A stretch of 64,000 bases of DNA from Candidatus Thorarchaeota archaeon (GCA_011365025.1 RDOF01000011.1:1-64000); one strand, 5' to 3'. Shown: positions 42,594-51,610, counted from the stretch's first letter. The notes: a model not told the origin generated them from the letters alone. Translations and numbers: made by a program.

Positions 42594-43493
42594 ATGGAAT
42601 TAGCAAAAGCATTATGTGGCGTTTCAGTTACCACCGTTACACCCTTTTCACCTGACCTGATGAATATTGACACTGAGGCGATTCCAAGAAATCTCTCCTT
42701 CCTTGAGAGAGAAGGAATTGGCATGGTTGTTCCTGCGGGTAACACTGGGGAGTTCTATTCGCTCTCGGAAAGGGAGTGGGCCCAAGTGGTTGAAGCCACA
42801 GTCAATGCAGTCGGAGGAAAAATGGTTGTTATGGCGGGCGTAGGGCAATCTATCAGTACCGCAATAGACATGATTCGCCAAGCCAAATCCTTTGGGGTTG
42901 ACGGTGTCATGGTCATGTACCCTCAACACGTATTCAGCTCCGAGGAAGGAATTCTGCGATACTACAGACAAATAATGGATTCTGTGACTGATGTTGACGT
43001 TGTGCTTTACAAGAAGGGACCTCTTCTTTCTGATGCAGTACTCGGAAAGCTAATTGGACACAAGAGGTTCGTGGGTGTGAAATACGCGCATGGTCGCATT
43101 GTTGATTTCGCGCAAGCAGTGCAGACACTCGGCCACTCCATAATTTGGTCTTGTGGAACTGCTGAGCGTTTTGCTCCTTTCTTCTGGCTGGCCGGGGCCA
43201 AGGGATTCACCTCAGGACTGGGCAACTTCGCCCCGTCGCTATCTCTTGGAATGATGGCGGCCCTAATCGAGGGTAACTACCAAGAAGCCATGCGCTATCA
43301 AGAAATGGCTTCTCCACTGGAGTTCTTGCGCGAGGGCAGGGATAAGGCGAACAATGTGCCAGTGATCAAATCGATGATGGACCACATTGGCCTTACAGGT
43401 GGCTCATGTAGACCGCCCTTGCACGACCTAAATGATGAAGAAATGAATGCGGCAAAGGCGGCAATTGAAAGCTGGGATTTAGGAAGACCCTGA
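42594..43493 (+). CDS. DHDPS/NAL-family lyase, closest to 5-dehydro-4-deoxyglucarate dehydratase
   Basis: 299 residues from the ATG at 42594; a GTG at 42585 would add three. A class I aldolase (beta/alpha)8 barrel. The substrate carboxylate motif reads G-N-T-G-E-F (normally GTTGE), a tyrosine sits in V-V-L-Y-K-K-G-P and the Schiff-base lysine in G-V-K-Y-A. The spellings N-T-G-E-F-Y-S-L-S and the run that follows are nearer to 5-dehydro-4-deoxyglucarate dehydratase than to DapA. It should cleave or dehydrate a 2-keto acid via pyruvate-like imine chemistry. Sugar-acid breakdown is possible, but no other pathway gene lies nearby. Confidence 0.85.
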   Translation: MELAKALCGVSVTTVTPFSPDLMNIDTEAIPRNLSFLEREGIGMVVPAGNTGEFYSLSEREWAQVVEATVNAVGGKMVVMAGVGQSISTAIDMIRQAKSFGVDGVMVMYPQHVFSSEEGILRYYRQIMDSVTDVDVVLYKKGPLLSDAVLGKLIGHKRFVGVKYAHGRIVDFAQAVQTLGHSIIWSCGTAERFAPFFWLAGAKGFTSGLGNFAPSLSLGMMAALIEGNYQEAMRYQEMASPLEFLREGRDKANNVPVIKSMMDHIGLTGGSCRPPLHDLNDEEMNAAKAAIESWDLGRP

Positions 43494-43497
43494 TACC

Positions 43498-43953
43498 CTA
43501 ATCAAGATTCAATTCATCCAGCTCAACGACTTGCCCACAATTGGGGCAAACGAAGGCTGACGGCCCCATCCAGTCTAATGCCTGCTTGAAGCTGATTATT
43601 TCTCCGCACTCAGGACAATTCGGTTCCGGCACAGTGCCATCTGATAGGCATTTCGTCAATGAATGAAATTCCAAATCATAGTGCTGCTCATAGGACCTTG
43701 ATTCAAGCCGAGAGTGGACGCGCATGCGTTTCTTCTGTGAATATTCAGGTATAACAACGAGTATGACTCCAATGATACAGAAGTAGGTTATTGTTTCTAG
43801 GAATAGGAGCATAGTAATATCAAAATCGCTCATTCCAATTGACCGGCGGAGCAATACGCTTACAACCATCCACAGGATCAATCCCACAAGAACCAGCCAC
43901 ATTGATTTTCCGTAGTAGCCAGCTTTGGAATACATTGGCCATACACGCTCCAA
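43498..43953 (-). CDS. Membrane protein with C-terminal zinc ribbon
   Basis: 151 residues. Two transmembrane helices (about 17-37 and 47-68) are followed by a basic stretch and a zinc-ribbon, C-P-E-C (about 112-115) with C-P-N-C-G (about 136-139). TTG start at 43953, or the ATG at 43935. The gene just upstream at 43996 has the same plan, so they are a tandem pair. Such ribbons usually hold protein or nucleic-acid contacts on the cytoplasmic side. The stop lies four bases from the convergent aldolase gene. Family unknown. Confidence 0.7.
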   Translation of the reverse strand: MERVWPMYSKAGYYGKSMWLVLVGLILWMVVSVLLRRSIGMSDFDITMLLFLETITYFCIIGVILVVIPEYSQKKRMRVHSRLESRSYEQHYDLEFHSLTKCLSDGTVPEPNCPECGEIISFKQALDWMGPSAFVCPNCGQVVELDELNLD

Positions 43954-43995
43954 ACCTAGTTTGACAATTTCCTTCGTCGCCGTTTCCTTGTCGAT

Positions 43996-44436
43996 TCAAT
44001 ATGGATTGTCCTCTGATATCCTCACACTAATGTGATTTCCGCAACTTGAGCAGACCAGACTCATAGGGCCGCTCCAATCAGATCTATGAAGATCCAAAGC
44101 AGCTTGGCAATAGGGGCAGTATGTTGGTATAATGTACACTGCGCCAAGACTTCTTGGTTCGCCGAATCCTTCGTCTGCAAGTATTTGTGCCTCATATGTG
44201 CGCGCTATTGAGCTTTCCAGCTCTGATCTTCTTCTTGTCGAAATTCGAATGGCGAACGCAAGAATCGCTGTAAAGACAAGGATGAAGGCTCCAACGGAAA
44301 CAAAGATCGGTATCATGATTGGGAACACGTATTCTCCGATGCCCAGCCAACTTAGGAGTAGGATTATGAAGACCATGGGTGCGATGAAAGAAATTACTAA
44401 GATACCTCCAACATAACAAGTGCTTGTCTGGCTCAC
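43996..44436 (-). CDS. Membrane protein with C-terminal zinc ribbon, second of a pair
   Basis: 146 residues. Two transmembrane helices (about 8-31 and 36-63), a basic stop-transfer segment I-S-T-R-R-R, a helix, then a zinc ribbon with C-P-Y-C near 107-110 and C-S-S-C-G near 132-135. GTG start with GGGAGA nine bases upstream. The domain order and size match the neighbour at 43498, with low sequence similarity outside the ribbon, suggesting an old duplication. It lies about 30 bases after an amidohydrolase gene on the same strand, so it could be in that transcript. Function unknown. Confidence 0.7.
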   Translation of the reverse strand: MSQTSTCYVGGILVISFIAPMVFIILLLSWLGIGEYVFPIMIPIFVSVGAFILVFTAILAFAIRISTRRRSELESSIARTYEAQILADEGFGEPRSLGAVYIIPTYCPYCQAALDLHRSDWSGPMSLVCSSCGNHISVRISEDNPY

Positions 44437-44469
44437 TGATCTCCCAACCTTCCTTCAATGTTCGACCAT

Positions 44470-45660
44470 CTAGTTGTCAATTGAAACTTCCTTGCCGTTA
44501 ATGAAGACCTGTTCAACTTTGCTGTAGAAGTCAAAGGGGTCTCCCGACCAGACAACAATGTCTGCATCTTTTCCAGGTTGAAGCGACCCCACATTCTTGT
44601 CGATTCCGAGAATTTCAGCCGGGTTAATTGTCACGCACTTCAATGCCTCGTCTCTACTCATTCCGTGCTTCACAACATACATAGGAAGGAGCGGGAAGTG
44701 GTACATAGGCGTAAGCGAGTCTGTTTGTAGTGCAACCTTCACACCCGCATTGTGAAGCTTTACGGCGGTCTCGAAGCTTCGTTCACGAGTTTCTGGCTTT
44801 GATACCCAGTACATTGTAGGGCCCACAACAGCAGGGATCTTCTTCTCAGCGATGTAGTCTGCAATTTTGTGCCCCTCAGTACAATGAATGAGGACAACCT
44901 TGAGTTTGAATTCATCGGCAATGCGGATGACTGTGGCTATATCATCGGCTCTGTGTGCGTGTGCATGAATTGGTATCTCACGCTTCAGCACCTTTGCGAC
45001 TGTTTCCATCCCTAGGTCTCTCTTGGGCGGCTTAGGAAGTGCCTCGCCCTTGTCTTTTGCCACCTTCACTTGAGTTCCAAAATCCTTCCACTCCTGCATA
45101 TAGTTCTGACCATCGGTAAGGGCTTTTCTAAGAAGTGCGGCTACTCCCATTCTGGTCGAAGGTGCGCGCTTCTGATCTCCATGGATCCTCTTTGGGTTCT
45201 CACCAAAGGCGACCTTTAGGCCTGATGGAGATAGAACTATCATCTCGTCCACAACTTGGCTACCTGTCGGTTTAATTACCAACGCCTCGCCTGAGATGAC
45301 GTTTCCTGAACCTGGACCCGTGTTAATACAAGTCACACCTCCCTTGATTACTTCCTTTAGGGATGGCTCATTTGGATTGAAGCTATCAATACCTCTCATT
45401 TCAGGTGTAATTGGAGTTGTCATCTCATTTCCATCTTCTCCAGCCCACCCAATCGACCCATCAAATAGCCCCTGATGCGCATGAGCGTCTATGAATCCGG
45501 GCACAACGTATTTTCCTTGGGCATCTATGACCTCGGCATCCTTGGGCACTTTCACATTCTTTCCAACGGAGTGTATTTTCCTTTCGTCGAATAGAATTGC
45601 TCCACCTTCGACCAATCCTTTTACAGGGCATAGAATTGTCGCATTCACAATTGCTTTCAT
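44470..45660 (-). CDS. Amidohydrolase, imidazolonepropionase/prolidase-like
   Basis: 396 residues from the ATG at 45660, six bases after a GGAGGT ribosome binding site; a GTG one codon earlier is also possible. Metal-dependent amidohydrolase barrel: H-A-H (about 61-63) after G-F-I-D-A, H-A-H in I-P-I-H-A-H-A-H-R-A, H in V-L-I-H-C-T-E-G-H, and D in L-Q-T-D-S. The N- and C-terminal beta-sandwich halves (V-V-P-G-F-I-D and L-Q-P-G-K-D-A-D-I-V-V-W) are typical of cytosolic imidazolonepropionase-like hydrolases. Substrate could be a cyclic amide, dipeptide or imine. Located 73 bases after the citrate-synthase-like gene on the same strand. Confidence 0.85.
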   Translation of the reverse strand: MKAIVNATILCPVKGLVEGGAILFDERKIHSVGKNVKVPKDAEVIDAQGKYVVPGFIDAHAHQGLFDGSIGWAGEDGNEMTTPITPEMRGIDSFNPNEPSLKEVIKGGVTCINTGPGSGNVISGEALVIKPTGSQVVDEMIVLSPSGLKVAFGENPKRIHGDQKRAPSTRMGVAALLRKALTDGQNYMQEWKDFGTQVKVAKDKGEALPKPPKRDLGMETVAKVLKREIPIHAHAHRADDIATVIRIADEFKLKVVLIHCTEGHKIADYIAEKKIPAVVGPTMYWVSKPETRERSFETAVKLHNAGVKVALQTDSLTPMYHFPLLPMYVVKHGMSRDEALKCVTINPAEILGIDKNVGSLQPGKDADIVVWSGDPFDFYSKVEQVFINGKEVSIDN

Positions 45661-45733
45661 CACACTACCTCCCAGTGCTGTACATCGGTTTAGAGGTCAT
45701 CGCGCATATAAGAATCCGCGCATATGCGGACAC

Positions 45734-46786
45734 TTACTTGCTCAGCTCCATGATATGTGCGGCCCATCCTGCTGACCTTGCCACTGCGAATAGCTCAGTG
45801 TTCATAAAATACGGATATCCAAATGTGACATAGACAGCGGCATTGTAGAGATCCACGTTCGGATAAACAACCTTGCCCTTGTTCCGCAGCATTATCTCTG
45901 GTCCTACCTTCGAAACCTCCTCTATTCGTTTCGCCAGTGCGGAACCTTCATTATCCTGAGCCCTTCTCCTAAGGATTTCCTCTAGGACTCTCGCTCTTGG
46001 GTCAATGGTCCTGTATATTCTGTGGCCGAGTCCATAGATTAGCTCCCCCTGCTGAAGCCTCGTGGTTAAATATGCCTCCGTGTTCACGGCAGGATCCATT
46101 TCCATTAGCATCTTAAACGATTGCTCTCCGGCTCCGTGGTGGAGCGGGCTAATGTGTGTATCAAGAGCAGCAACCAGCGAATCGGAAAGCGACAATCCAT
46201 TTCCGATACATTCCCTCAGTTTTGACAGCGAAGGATTGTCCGGATCGTCCATGTGGAGTATAAAACACGAGTTCAGGTCTCTAGCTTCATCGGGCGGCAG
46301 CTCCTTCCAACTAATCATCCAATGGAAATTGTGCAAGTGTCCTAGGTCACTTCTGGGTTGGATTATCTTTTCTCCTTGCATCTTCCGCCATTCTGATGCA
46401 AGCACAAGAGGCGCCCAGGTTACATACAGTAGTACTTGCTGGAGAACATCTAGGCCAAAAAGATCAGCATAATTGTCAACTCTCCCAGCCAGCACTCTGA
46501 GACCCAGCATTCTAGTCCTATCGATACCATTGGTAGTTCTTGTATGCTTCTGTCCTGAAGATGACACTGTGTTATCAATGATCTTCGGAATCTCTGAGCT
46601 TGCTAGTTCTCTTAATTCCATCAATCTTCTCCGAAAAGTCATGCCTTCTTGGTTGCGCGGGAGATGCCCCTTGAGCAAAAGAAAAAGCACGTTCTCGAAG
46701 CTTTGATTTTTAGCGAGGTCAGTTACATCATGTCCTCTGAATGTGAGAATTCCCGCTTTTACATCAATTTGGCTTATTCGCTTCAA
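45734..46786 (-). CDS. Citrate-synthase-like protein, divergent and short at the C-terminus
   Basis: 350 residues from a TTG start, with no better start in frame. Three catalytic residues of citrate synthase are present: H216 (S-P-L-H-H-G), H255 (G-H-R-I-Y) and D312 (P-N-V-D-L-Y). However, the oxaloacetate-binding histidine motif L-H-x-D-H is replaced by L-H-M-D-D (177-181), the glycine-rich G-P-L-H-G-G-A is altered, and the protein ends at G-W-A-A-H-I-M-E-L without the usual tail containing R-P and Y-x-G that reaches into the partner subunit. It may use a different keto acid or have lost activity. It is cotranscribed with a small membrane protein upstream and perhaps the amidohydrolase downstream. 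Confidence 0.8.
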   Translation of the reverse strand: MKRISQIDVKAGILTFRGHDVTDLAKNQSFENVLFLLLKGHLPRNQEGMTFRRRLMELRELASSEIPKIIDNTVSSSGQKHTRTTNGIDRTRMLGLRVLAGRVDNYADLFGLDVLQQVLLYVTWAPLVLASEWRKMQGEKIIQPRSDLGHLHNFHWMISWKELPPDEARDLNSCFILHMDDPDNPSLSKLRECIGNGLSLSDSLVAALDTHISPLHHGAGEQSFKMLMEMDPAVNTEAYLTTRLQQGELIYGLGHRIYRTIDPRARVLEEILRRRAQDNEGSALAKRIEEVSKVGPEIMLRNKGKVVYPNVDLYNAAVYVTFGYPYFMNTELFAVARSAGWAAHIMELSK

Positions 46787-46820
46787 GAGATGCTCGTGCT
46801 CCGTAAAGTGGATTCCGGAT

Positions 46821-47183
46821 TTATTTCTCGGTTACCGTGGCAACAAGATCGATTATTGGACCATAAACAAAACCTGCTAATAGGGCAGGGAAGTCGCGAA
46901 ATTCAGTAGAGAGGAATATTGCTGATGACACGAGAATTCCAAAAAGCAATCCCCTAAGAACTGAATTTACAAGATTCTTCTCTTGTTCGCTTTTGATTAT
47001 CATCATGTCGCCCGCGAAACCAATTAGCAATCCCATTATTACGCGATTGTACCACATTCCAATCAAGAAGATAATATTGCCTTCTATACCCCCAGAAATT
47101 CTTGTTCCAACACCAATGATGCAAAAACCACCCAGAATTGCACCCATCATGGTAGCTATGGCTATTCGTCTGTAGTCTGGCAT
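46821..47183 (-). CDS. Small membrane protein, unknown
   Basis: 120 residues with four hydrophobic segments (about 8-27, 35-60, 76-93 and 98-115) separated by short loops, glycine-rich like small channel or transporter subunits. It begins M-P-D-Y-R-R-I. The stop lies 34 bases before the citrate-synthase-like gene on the same strand, so cotranscription is likely. No family recognised. Confidence 0.6.
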   Translation of the reverse strand: MPDYRRIAIATMMGAILGGFCIIGVGTRISGGIEGNIIFLIGMWYNRVIMGLLIGFAGDMMIIKSEQEKNLVNSVLRGLLFGILVSSAIFLSTEFRDFPALLAGFVYGPIIDLVATVTEK

Positions 47184-47244
47184 TCTAACCTCACCTTAGA
47201 TGAATGCAATACTGAGCCATGATATAATAGTATGCTAGCATTTG

Positions 47245-47275
47245 GAAAGAAAAGGGATGGACCCCATCGGGGCCC
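47245..47275 (-). terminator. Hairpin plus T-rich terminator of GAPDH
   Basis: CCCC (47262-47265) and GGGG (47269-47272), extended by flanking GG/CC with one mismatch, form a GC-rich hairpin. On the minus strand it is followed by ATCCCTTTTCTTT. It starts six bases after the GAPDH stop. Confidence 0.45.
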
Positions 47276-47280
47276 TTCAA

Positions 47281-48285
47281 CTACATCTTTTTCGCAACTA
47301 TTGAACAGAGGTCTGCGAGTCTGTTTGCATATCCCCATTCGTTGTCGTACCATCCCAAGACCTTGACCATGTTTCCCACGACTGCCGTGGTAAGCGAATC
47401 AAAGTTGCAGGAGTGGGCATCCTCGATGAAGTCGGAAGAAACCAGCGGTTCATCGATATATGCAAGATACCCCTTCAATGGGCCCTGTTCTGATGCCTTC
47501 TTAAAAGCGGAGTTCACACCAGCAACATCAGCAGTCTTCTCTACGATGACATTCAGGTCGACAACAGATACATCCATTACTGGTACCCTTAGAGCCATAC
47601 CATCAAGTTTTCCATCCGCCTTTGGGTATACCAAACCGATTGCACTGGCCGCTCCTGTGCTTGTGGGTACGATATTCCAGCAGGCAGCCCTGGCCCTTCT
47701 AAGGTCCTTGTGAGGGCCGTCGAGCATTATCTGGTCATTTGTTACTGCATGGATTGTCGTCATTAGTCCCCTTACAAGTCCAAAGTTCTCATCAATGACC
47801 TTGACCATTGGGGCCAGGCAGTTCGTCGTACAAGATGCGTTTGAAATCACATGATGCTTGTCAGGAACATAGGCGTCATCGTTGACGCCAGGCACGACTG
47901 TAAGCATCTCCCCTTTTCCCGGCGCACTCAAGAGCACTTTGCTCGCCCCGGCCTTGATGTGCTTCTCTGCATCCTCTTTCTTTCTGAAGAAACCTGTGCA
48001 TTCAATGGCGATATCTACGTCCAGATCTTTCCAAGGCAGGTTTGCGGGGTCTCTGTCAGCAAATACCTTCATCTCTTTTCCGTTGATCTTCACAGAGTCC
48101 TTGCCAGCTTCGACACTTCCTTCAAACTTGCCCATTACTGTGTCATATTTCATCAGATGGGCTAGTGTTTCAACATCCATGAGATCGTTCAGCGCAACGA
48201 CCTCGAATTCCTTTTTTGGGAGCGCAGCTCGCAAGAAGCCGCGTCCTATTCGTCCAAATCCGTTTATGGCAACACGTACTGTCAT
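47281..48285 (-). CDS. gap: Glyceraldehyde-3-phosphate dehydrogenase, bacterial/eukaryotic type
   Basis: 334 residues of the class I type, unlike the class II enzyme of most archaea. N-I-N-G-F-G-R-I-G-R binds NAD; L-N-D-L near 32-35 with Asp suggests NAD preference; the catalytic cysteine is C152 in S-N-A-S-C-T-T-N-C and the partner histidine is near 179 (T-T-I-H-A); W-Y-D-N-E-W-G-Y closes the domain. It oxidises glyceraldehyde 3-phosphate to 1,3-bisphosphoglycerate or runs backwards in gluconeogenesis. Ribosome binding site GGAGAGGTG precedes the ATG. It stands as a single gene between an MFS carrier and a small membrane protein, with its own terminator. The type points to acquisition from bacteria. 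Confidence 0.95.
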   Translation of the reverse strand: MTVRVAINGFGRIGRGFLRAALPKKEFEVVALNDLMDVETLAHLMKYDTVMGKFEGSVEAGKDSVKINGKEMKVFADRDPANLPWKDLDVDIAIECTGFFRKKEDAEKHIKAGASKVLLSAPGKGEMLTVVPGVNDDAYVPDKHHVISNASCTTNCLAPMVKVIDENFGLVRGLMTTIHAVTNDQIMLDGPHKDLRRARAACWNIVPTSTGAASAIGLVYPKADGKLDGMALRVPVMDVSVVDLNVIVEKTADVAGVNSAFKKASEQGPLKGYLAYIDEPLVSSDFIEDAHSCNFDSLTTAVVGNMVKVLGWYDNEWGYANRLADLCSIVAKKM

Positions 48286-48336
48286 GAGGATGCACCTCTC
48301 CTGGTTATATCTCAGTCGTGATGATTCTATGCTACG

Positions 48337-49587
48337 CTATAATTCTTGCGCATCATCTGGTTTCATTTCGCTGTCTCTTTGGGTTAACGCTTGTTCATAC
48401 TGTCGCATTCCATGCACGTAGATTGGAATCAGGAAAAAGCCTGACAAACCCACAAGAACGAATGGGACGACCGGATTAACAAAATCCCACAGAATCCCTC
48501 CTACCAGAGGAGCAGAGAATCTAGCAAGCCCCATTGCCGCCTCGAACATGCCAAAGCCCTCTTCAGCTCGACCTTCATAGGCTGTTCCCAACACTGAAGA
48601 CATTACCGTGTAGGCCATTACTCCTGTTATACTGCTGAATGTGAACAGAGTCGAGATAAGAAGCAATCCTTGGCCTGCCACTGGGAAAAGGACTGGCACA
48701 AATGCCAAGGTCAGTGTACTAGAGGACCCTGCAATGACGGCTCCAGATACTACAATGATTTTGTTACGCTTATCCGCAAACTTCCCAAGCGGGGCGCCAA
48801 GAACTCCCGAAATAAGCCCAGCTGGCAGGTAGACGAGAGCTAAGGGGATGATGTCCAAATCGGGGTAGTTGAATAGTATAAATATCTCGACAAATGGTGA
48901 CAGCAGTGAAGCAATGAATGTGTCAAGTGCTGCAGCAACTACTAATGCAAGAATCCCAATTCCAATTGCACCAGCAGTTTTTCCCTCGAGAGCTGCTTTC
49001 TTGGCCAAGACAAGCTGTGGGCGATTAGTAACAGCCGCGACGCCCCCAACCAAATTCGCAAAAGCGAAGAATAGAAATGCACTCTCAAGTCCGATTGTGT
49101 ATGCAATCCAAAGTCCAAGGAATGCGCCAACAACGGCTCCAGTGGCATTGTAGGATTCTCTCTTTCCGAAAGCTTCGGCTCTATTTTTCCGGTTGACCCT
49201 TTCAGATATTTCCGCATCGCTACCAACATTGTATAGCGCAGCCCCCATACCCCAAACTAGTCCACTCGAAATTAGGATAAGAATACTGCTATGCAAAATC
49301 GAAACTGCCATTCCAACAAAGGCTGATGCCCTGACGATTGCTCCAAATGCAATTGCCTCTCTCCGCTTTCCCTGTTTGGTTATCTTACCGGCAATTGGAG
49401 AGATCAATACTAATCCAAGCATGAGCATTGAGAAGACAAGTGCGACCTCTGTTGCTGAAGCCTGCATATTGCCATATGCTACAATTGGAATCAGAAATCC
49501 AACTAGAAAGAAGCCAAAGCTGCAGAAGAGCGCCGAATGATAGACTGGCCTGAGTGACTTCCAGTCACTATTGGTCGTATCCTGCAT
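48337..49587 (-). CDS. Major facilitator superfamily transporter
   Basis: 416 residues from the ATG at 49587, preceded by GAGAGAA; the frame is open up to 49662, where it would overlap dppF. Twelve transmembrane helices. The first half has A-G-K-I-T-K-Q-G-K-R-R-E-A in the position of the MFS loop motif, and the second half has G-K-F-A-D-K-R-N-K. Glu, Arg and Lys near E-I-S-E-R-V-N-R-K-N-R in the central loop. Substrate unknown. It lies 59 bases after the second peptide-transporter operon on the same strand and may be read from it. GAPDH follows. Confidence 0.85.
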   Translation of the reverse strand: MQDTTNSDWKSLRPVYHSALFCSFGFFLVGFLIPIVAYGNMQASATEVALVFSMLMLGLVLISPIAGKITKQGKRREAIAFGAIVRASAFVGMAVSILHSSILILISSGLVWGMGAALYNVGSDAEISERVNRKNRAEAFGKRESYNATGAVVGAFLGLWIAYTIGLESAFLFFAFANLVGGVAAVTNRPQLVLAKKAALEGKTAGAIGIGILALVVAAALDTFIASLLSPFVEIFILFNYPDLDIIPLALVYLPAGLISGVLGAPLGKFADKRNKIIVVSGAVIAGSSSTLTLAFVPVLFPVAGQGLLLISTLFTFSSITGVMAYTVMSSVLGTAYEGRAEEGFGMFEAAMGLARFSAPLVGGILWDFVNPVVPFVLVGLSGFFLIPIYVHGMRQYEQALTQRDSEMKPDDAQEL

Positions 49588-49646
49588 TTCTCTCAGCTCG
49601 ATTCGCAGCCCCTCATAGCCCTTTGAGCAGGATTCGCGCCACGAGG

Positions 49647-50633
49647 CTAGGACAACCAGCAAGCCACGAAATGCTCTGGAGCTACCTCCCGCAGGACCGG
49701 TTCACCTTCTTGGCATCCTACTCCATATTCCTGGCAACGGGGCTTGAATCTGCAGCCTTCTGGCAAATCGATAGGCGTGGGTGTTTCTCCTGGAAGGTAT
49801 ATTCTCTCACGCTTAATGGTTGGGTCTGGAACAGGTATATTGGAAACAAGTGCTTTCGTATAAGGATGAATTGGATTCTGAATTACTATCTCCATTGGGC
49901 CCATTTCCGCAATGCGCCCAAGATACATGACAATCATATAGTCCCCAATATACCTGGCTTGGGCCAAGTCATGAGTTATGAAGATGTAGGTGAGCCCATA
50001 TTCCTTCTGGAGTTCATCCATGAGGTTCATAATCTCAGTCCTTATACTCGCGTCCAACATTGATACAGGCTCGTCTGCAATCATGAGCTCCGGTTTGAGA
50101 ATTAGGGATCTTGCAATTGCAATCCGTTGAAGCTGGCCTCCTGAGAGTTCATGAGTATACCTTGTCGCAAAATCCTCTGCCGGTATCAACCGTACATCAG
50201 TCAATGCACGAAGCACGCGTTCTCTGAGTTCGTCCTCGTCATCCACGAGATGATGGATGAGAAGTGCCTCTCCTACAAGGGTTTCGACAGGAAGTCTTGG
50301 GTCCAGCACTTCAAATGGATTCTGAAATATCATCTGCATTTTGAGTCGAGCATTTCTCAGCTCTTCCCTAGTCATTTCGTAAATATTCTGACCATGAAAC
50401 TCTGCTCTGCCTTCGTTCGGTTCGATTAGCCTGAGAATCGTTCTGGCCAGTGTTGTCTTTCCACAACCACTCTCTCCAACTATGCAAACTGAGCCTCCCT
50501 TAGGAACTTCAAAGGATACGTCGTCGACTGCCTTAACCCATCTCTTCTCTTCAAAAAAGGAGAATATTCCAGAGCGAACTGGGAACCATTTCCTGAGATG
50601 CTCCACCTTCAATATCGGTTCTGCCTGCGTCAT
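49647..50633 (-). CDS. dppF: ABC transporter ATPase, DppF/OppF type (second transporter)
   Basis: 328 residues. The ATG at 50633 overlaps the dppD stop (ATGA), which fixes the start; an upstream start in the same frame is disfavoured. Walker A G-E-S-G-C-G-K-T, Q-loop F-Q-N-P, signature L-S-G-G-Q, Walker B M-I-A-D-E-P and H-loop I-T-H-D are intact. The C-terminal tail has C-R-F-K-P-R-C and two later cysteines. Last transporter gene of the operon that begins with two binding proteins at 58.1 kb. It powers import together with DppD (50630-51607). Confidence 0.92.
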   Translation of the reverse strand: MTQAEPILKVEHLRKWFPVRSGIFSFFEEKRWVKAVDDVSFEVPKGGSVCIVGESGCGKTTLARTILRLIEPNEGRAEFHGQNIYEMTREELRNARLKMQMIFQNPFEVLDPRLPVETLVGEALLIHHLVDDEDELRERVLRALTDVRLIPAEDFATRYTHELSGGQLQRIAIARSLILKPELMIADEPVSMLDASIRTEIMNLMDELQKEYGLTYIFITHDLAQARYIGDYMIVMYLGRIAEMGPMEIVIQNPIHPYTKALVSNIPVPDPTIKRERIYLPGETPTPIDLPEGCRFKPRCQEYGVGCQEGEPVLREVAPEHFVACWLS

Positions 50634-51607
50634 GTTAATGCCTCCAAATTCAGGGTGCGGGCAAAGTGGCACCTAGCCAGATGTCCAGCTTCTATCTCTT
50701 CGAACGCGGGAAATTCCTTTGCGCATATGTCCTGAGCGTAAGGGCACCTAGGATGGAATCTGCAACCTGGTGGCGGATTCAGGAGATTCGGCGGCGAACC
50801 TGGAATGAACTCAAGCCGCCTCTTCTCGCCCTCAATACTTGGGAAGGCTCCGATGAGTTTGAAGGTGTACGGGTGTAGCGATTTCTTGAACACCTCTTCA
50901 GCTGTGCCCAACTCAACAAGGGAGCCTGCGTACATGATTCCCACTTTGTGGCAGTTCTCTGCCACAACAGAGAGATCGTGTGTTATGAACAACACTGCAA
51001 GTTCGTACTTCTCTTGTAGCTTTCGTAGCAAATCGAGGATTTTGTTTTGAACCACCACATCTAAGGCTGTTACGGGTTCATCAGCAATGATGAGCTTTGG
51101 CTCACACGCTAGCGCCTGTGCAATAATCGCTCGCTGAAGCATTCCTCCGCTAAACTCATGGGGGTAGTCACGCATTCGCTTTGGTTCCAAGCCAACCTCA
51201 TCAAAAAGGTCTGCCACTTTGGCTGTCGCCTGCTCAAGAGAGACCTCTTCCTTTTCCATCATTACCTCAGTTATCTGGTCTCCAATTCTGAGAACCGGAT
51301 TGAATGCATTCATTGCGTATTGAAACACAATCGACGCGCTTCGCCATCTCAGAGCTCTCATTTCAGGCTCGGGAAGCTTAAGCAGATCCATTCCATCGAG
51401 GCGAATTTCTCCTCCAACTATTTTCGCGTTTCTGGCAAGGATTCGCATTATGCTATAGGCTGTAGTTGTTTTGCCGCATCCGCTTTCTCCAGCGAGTCCT
51501 AGTGTTTCTTTCCTGTCAATGTCAAAGGAAACATTCTCGACGGCCCTTACCGGTTTACCGCCGAGGTAGTAGTGTGTAGTTAAATCATCAACTTCCAGCA
51601 CTGCCAT
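50630..51607 (-). CDS. dppD: ABC transporter ATPase, DppD type (second transporter)
   Basis: 325 residues, the normal size and without the helical insertion seen in the first operon. Walker A G-E-S-G-C-G-K-T, signature F-S-G-G-M, Walker B I-I-A-D-E-P and H-loop I-T-H-D are present; the Q-loop reads F-Q-Y-A rather than F-Q-D-P, a mild change. The tail C-R-F-H-P-R-C-P-Y...C...C fits an iron-sulfur site proposed for DppD proteins. The ATG lies three bases after the DppC stop, and its own stop overlaps the next ATPase start, so the operon is translationally coupled. Confidence 0.92.
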   Translation of the reverse strand: MAVLEVDDLTTHYYLGGKPVRAVENVSFDIDRKETLGLAGESGCGKTTTAYSIMRILARNAKIVGGEIRLDGMDLLKLPEPEMRALRWRSASIVFQYAMNAFNPVLRIGDQITEVMMEKEEVSLEQATAKVADLFDEVGLEPKRMRDYPHEFSGGMLQRAIIAQALACEPKLIIADEPVTALDVVVQNKILDLLRKLQEKYELAVLFITHDLSVVAENCHKVGIMYAGSLVELGTAEEVFKKSLHPYTFKLIGAFPSIEGEKRRLEFIPGSPPNLLNPPPGCRFHPRCPYAQDICAKEFPAFEEIEAGHLARCHFARTLNLEALT

Positions 51608-51610
51608 GGT

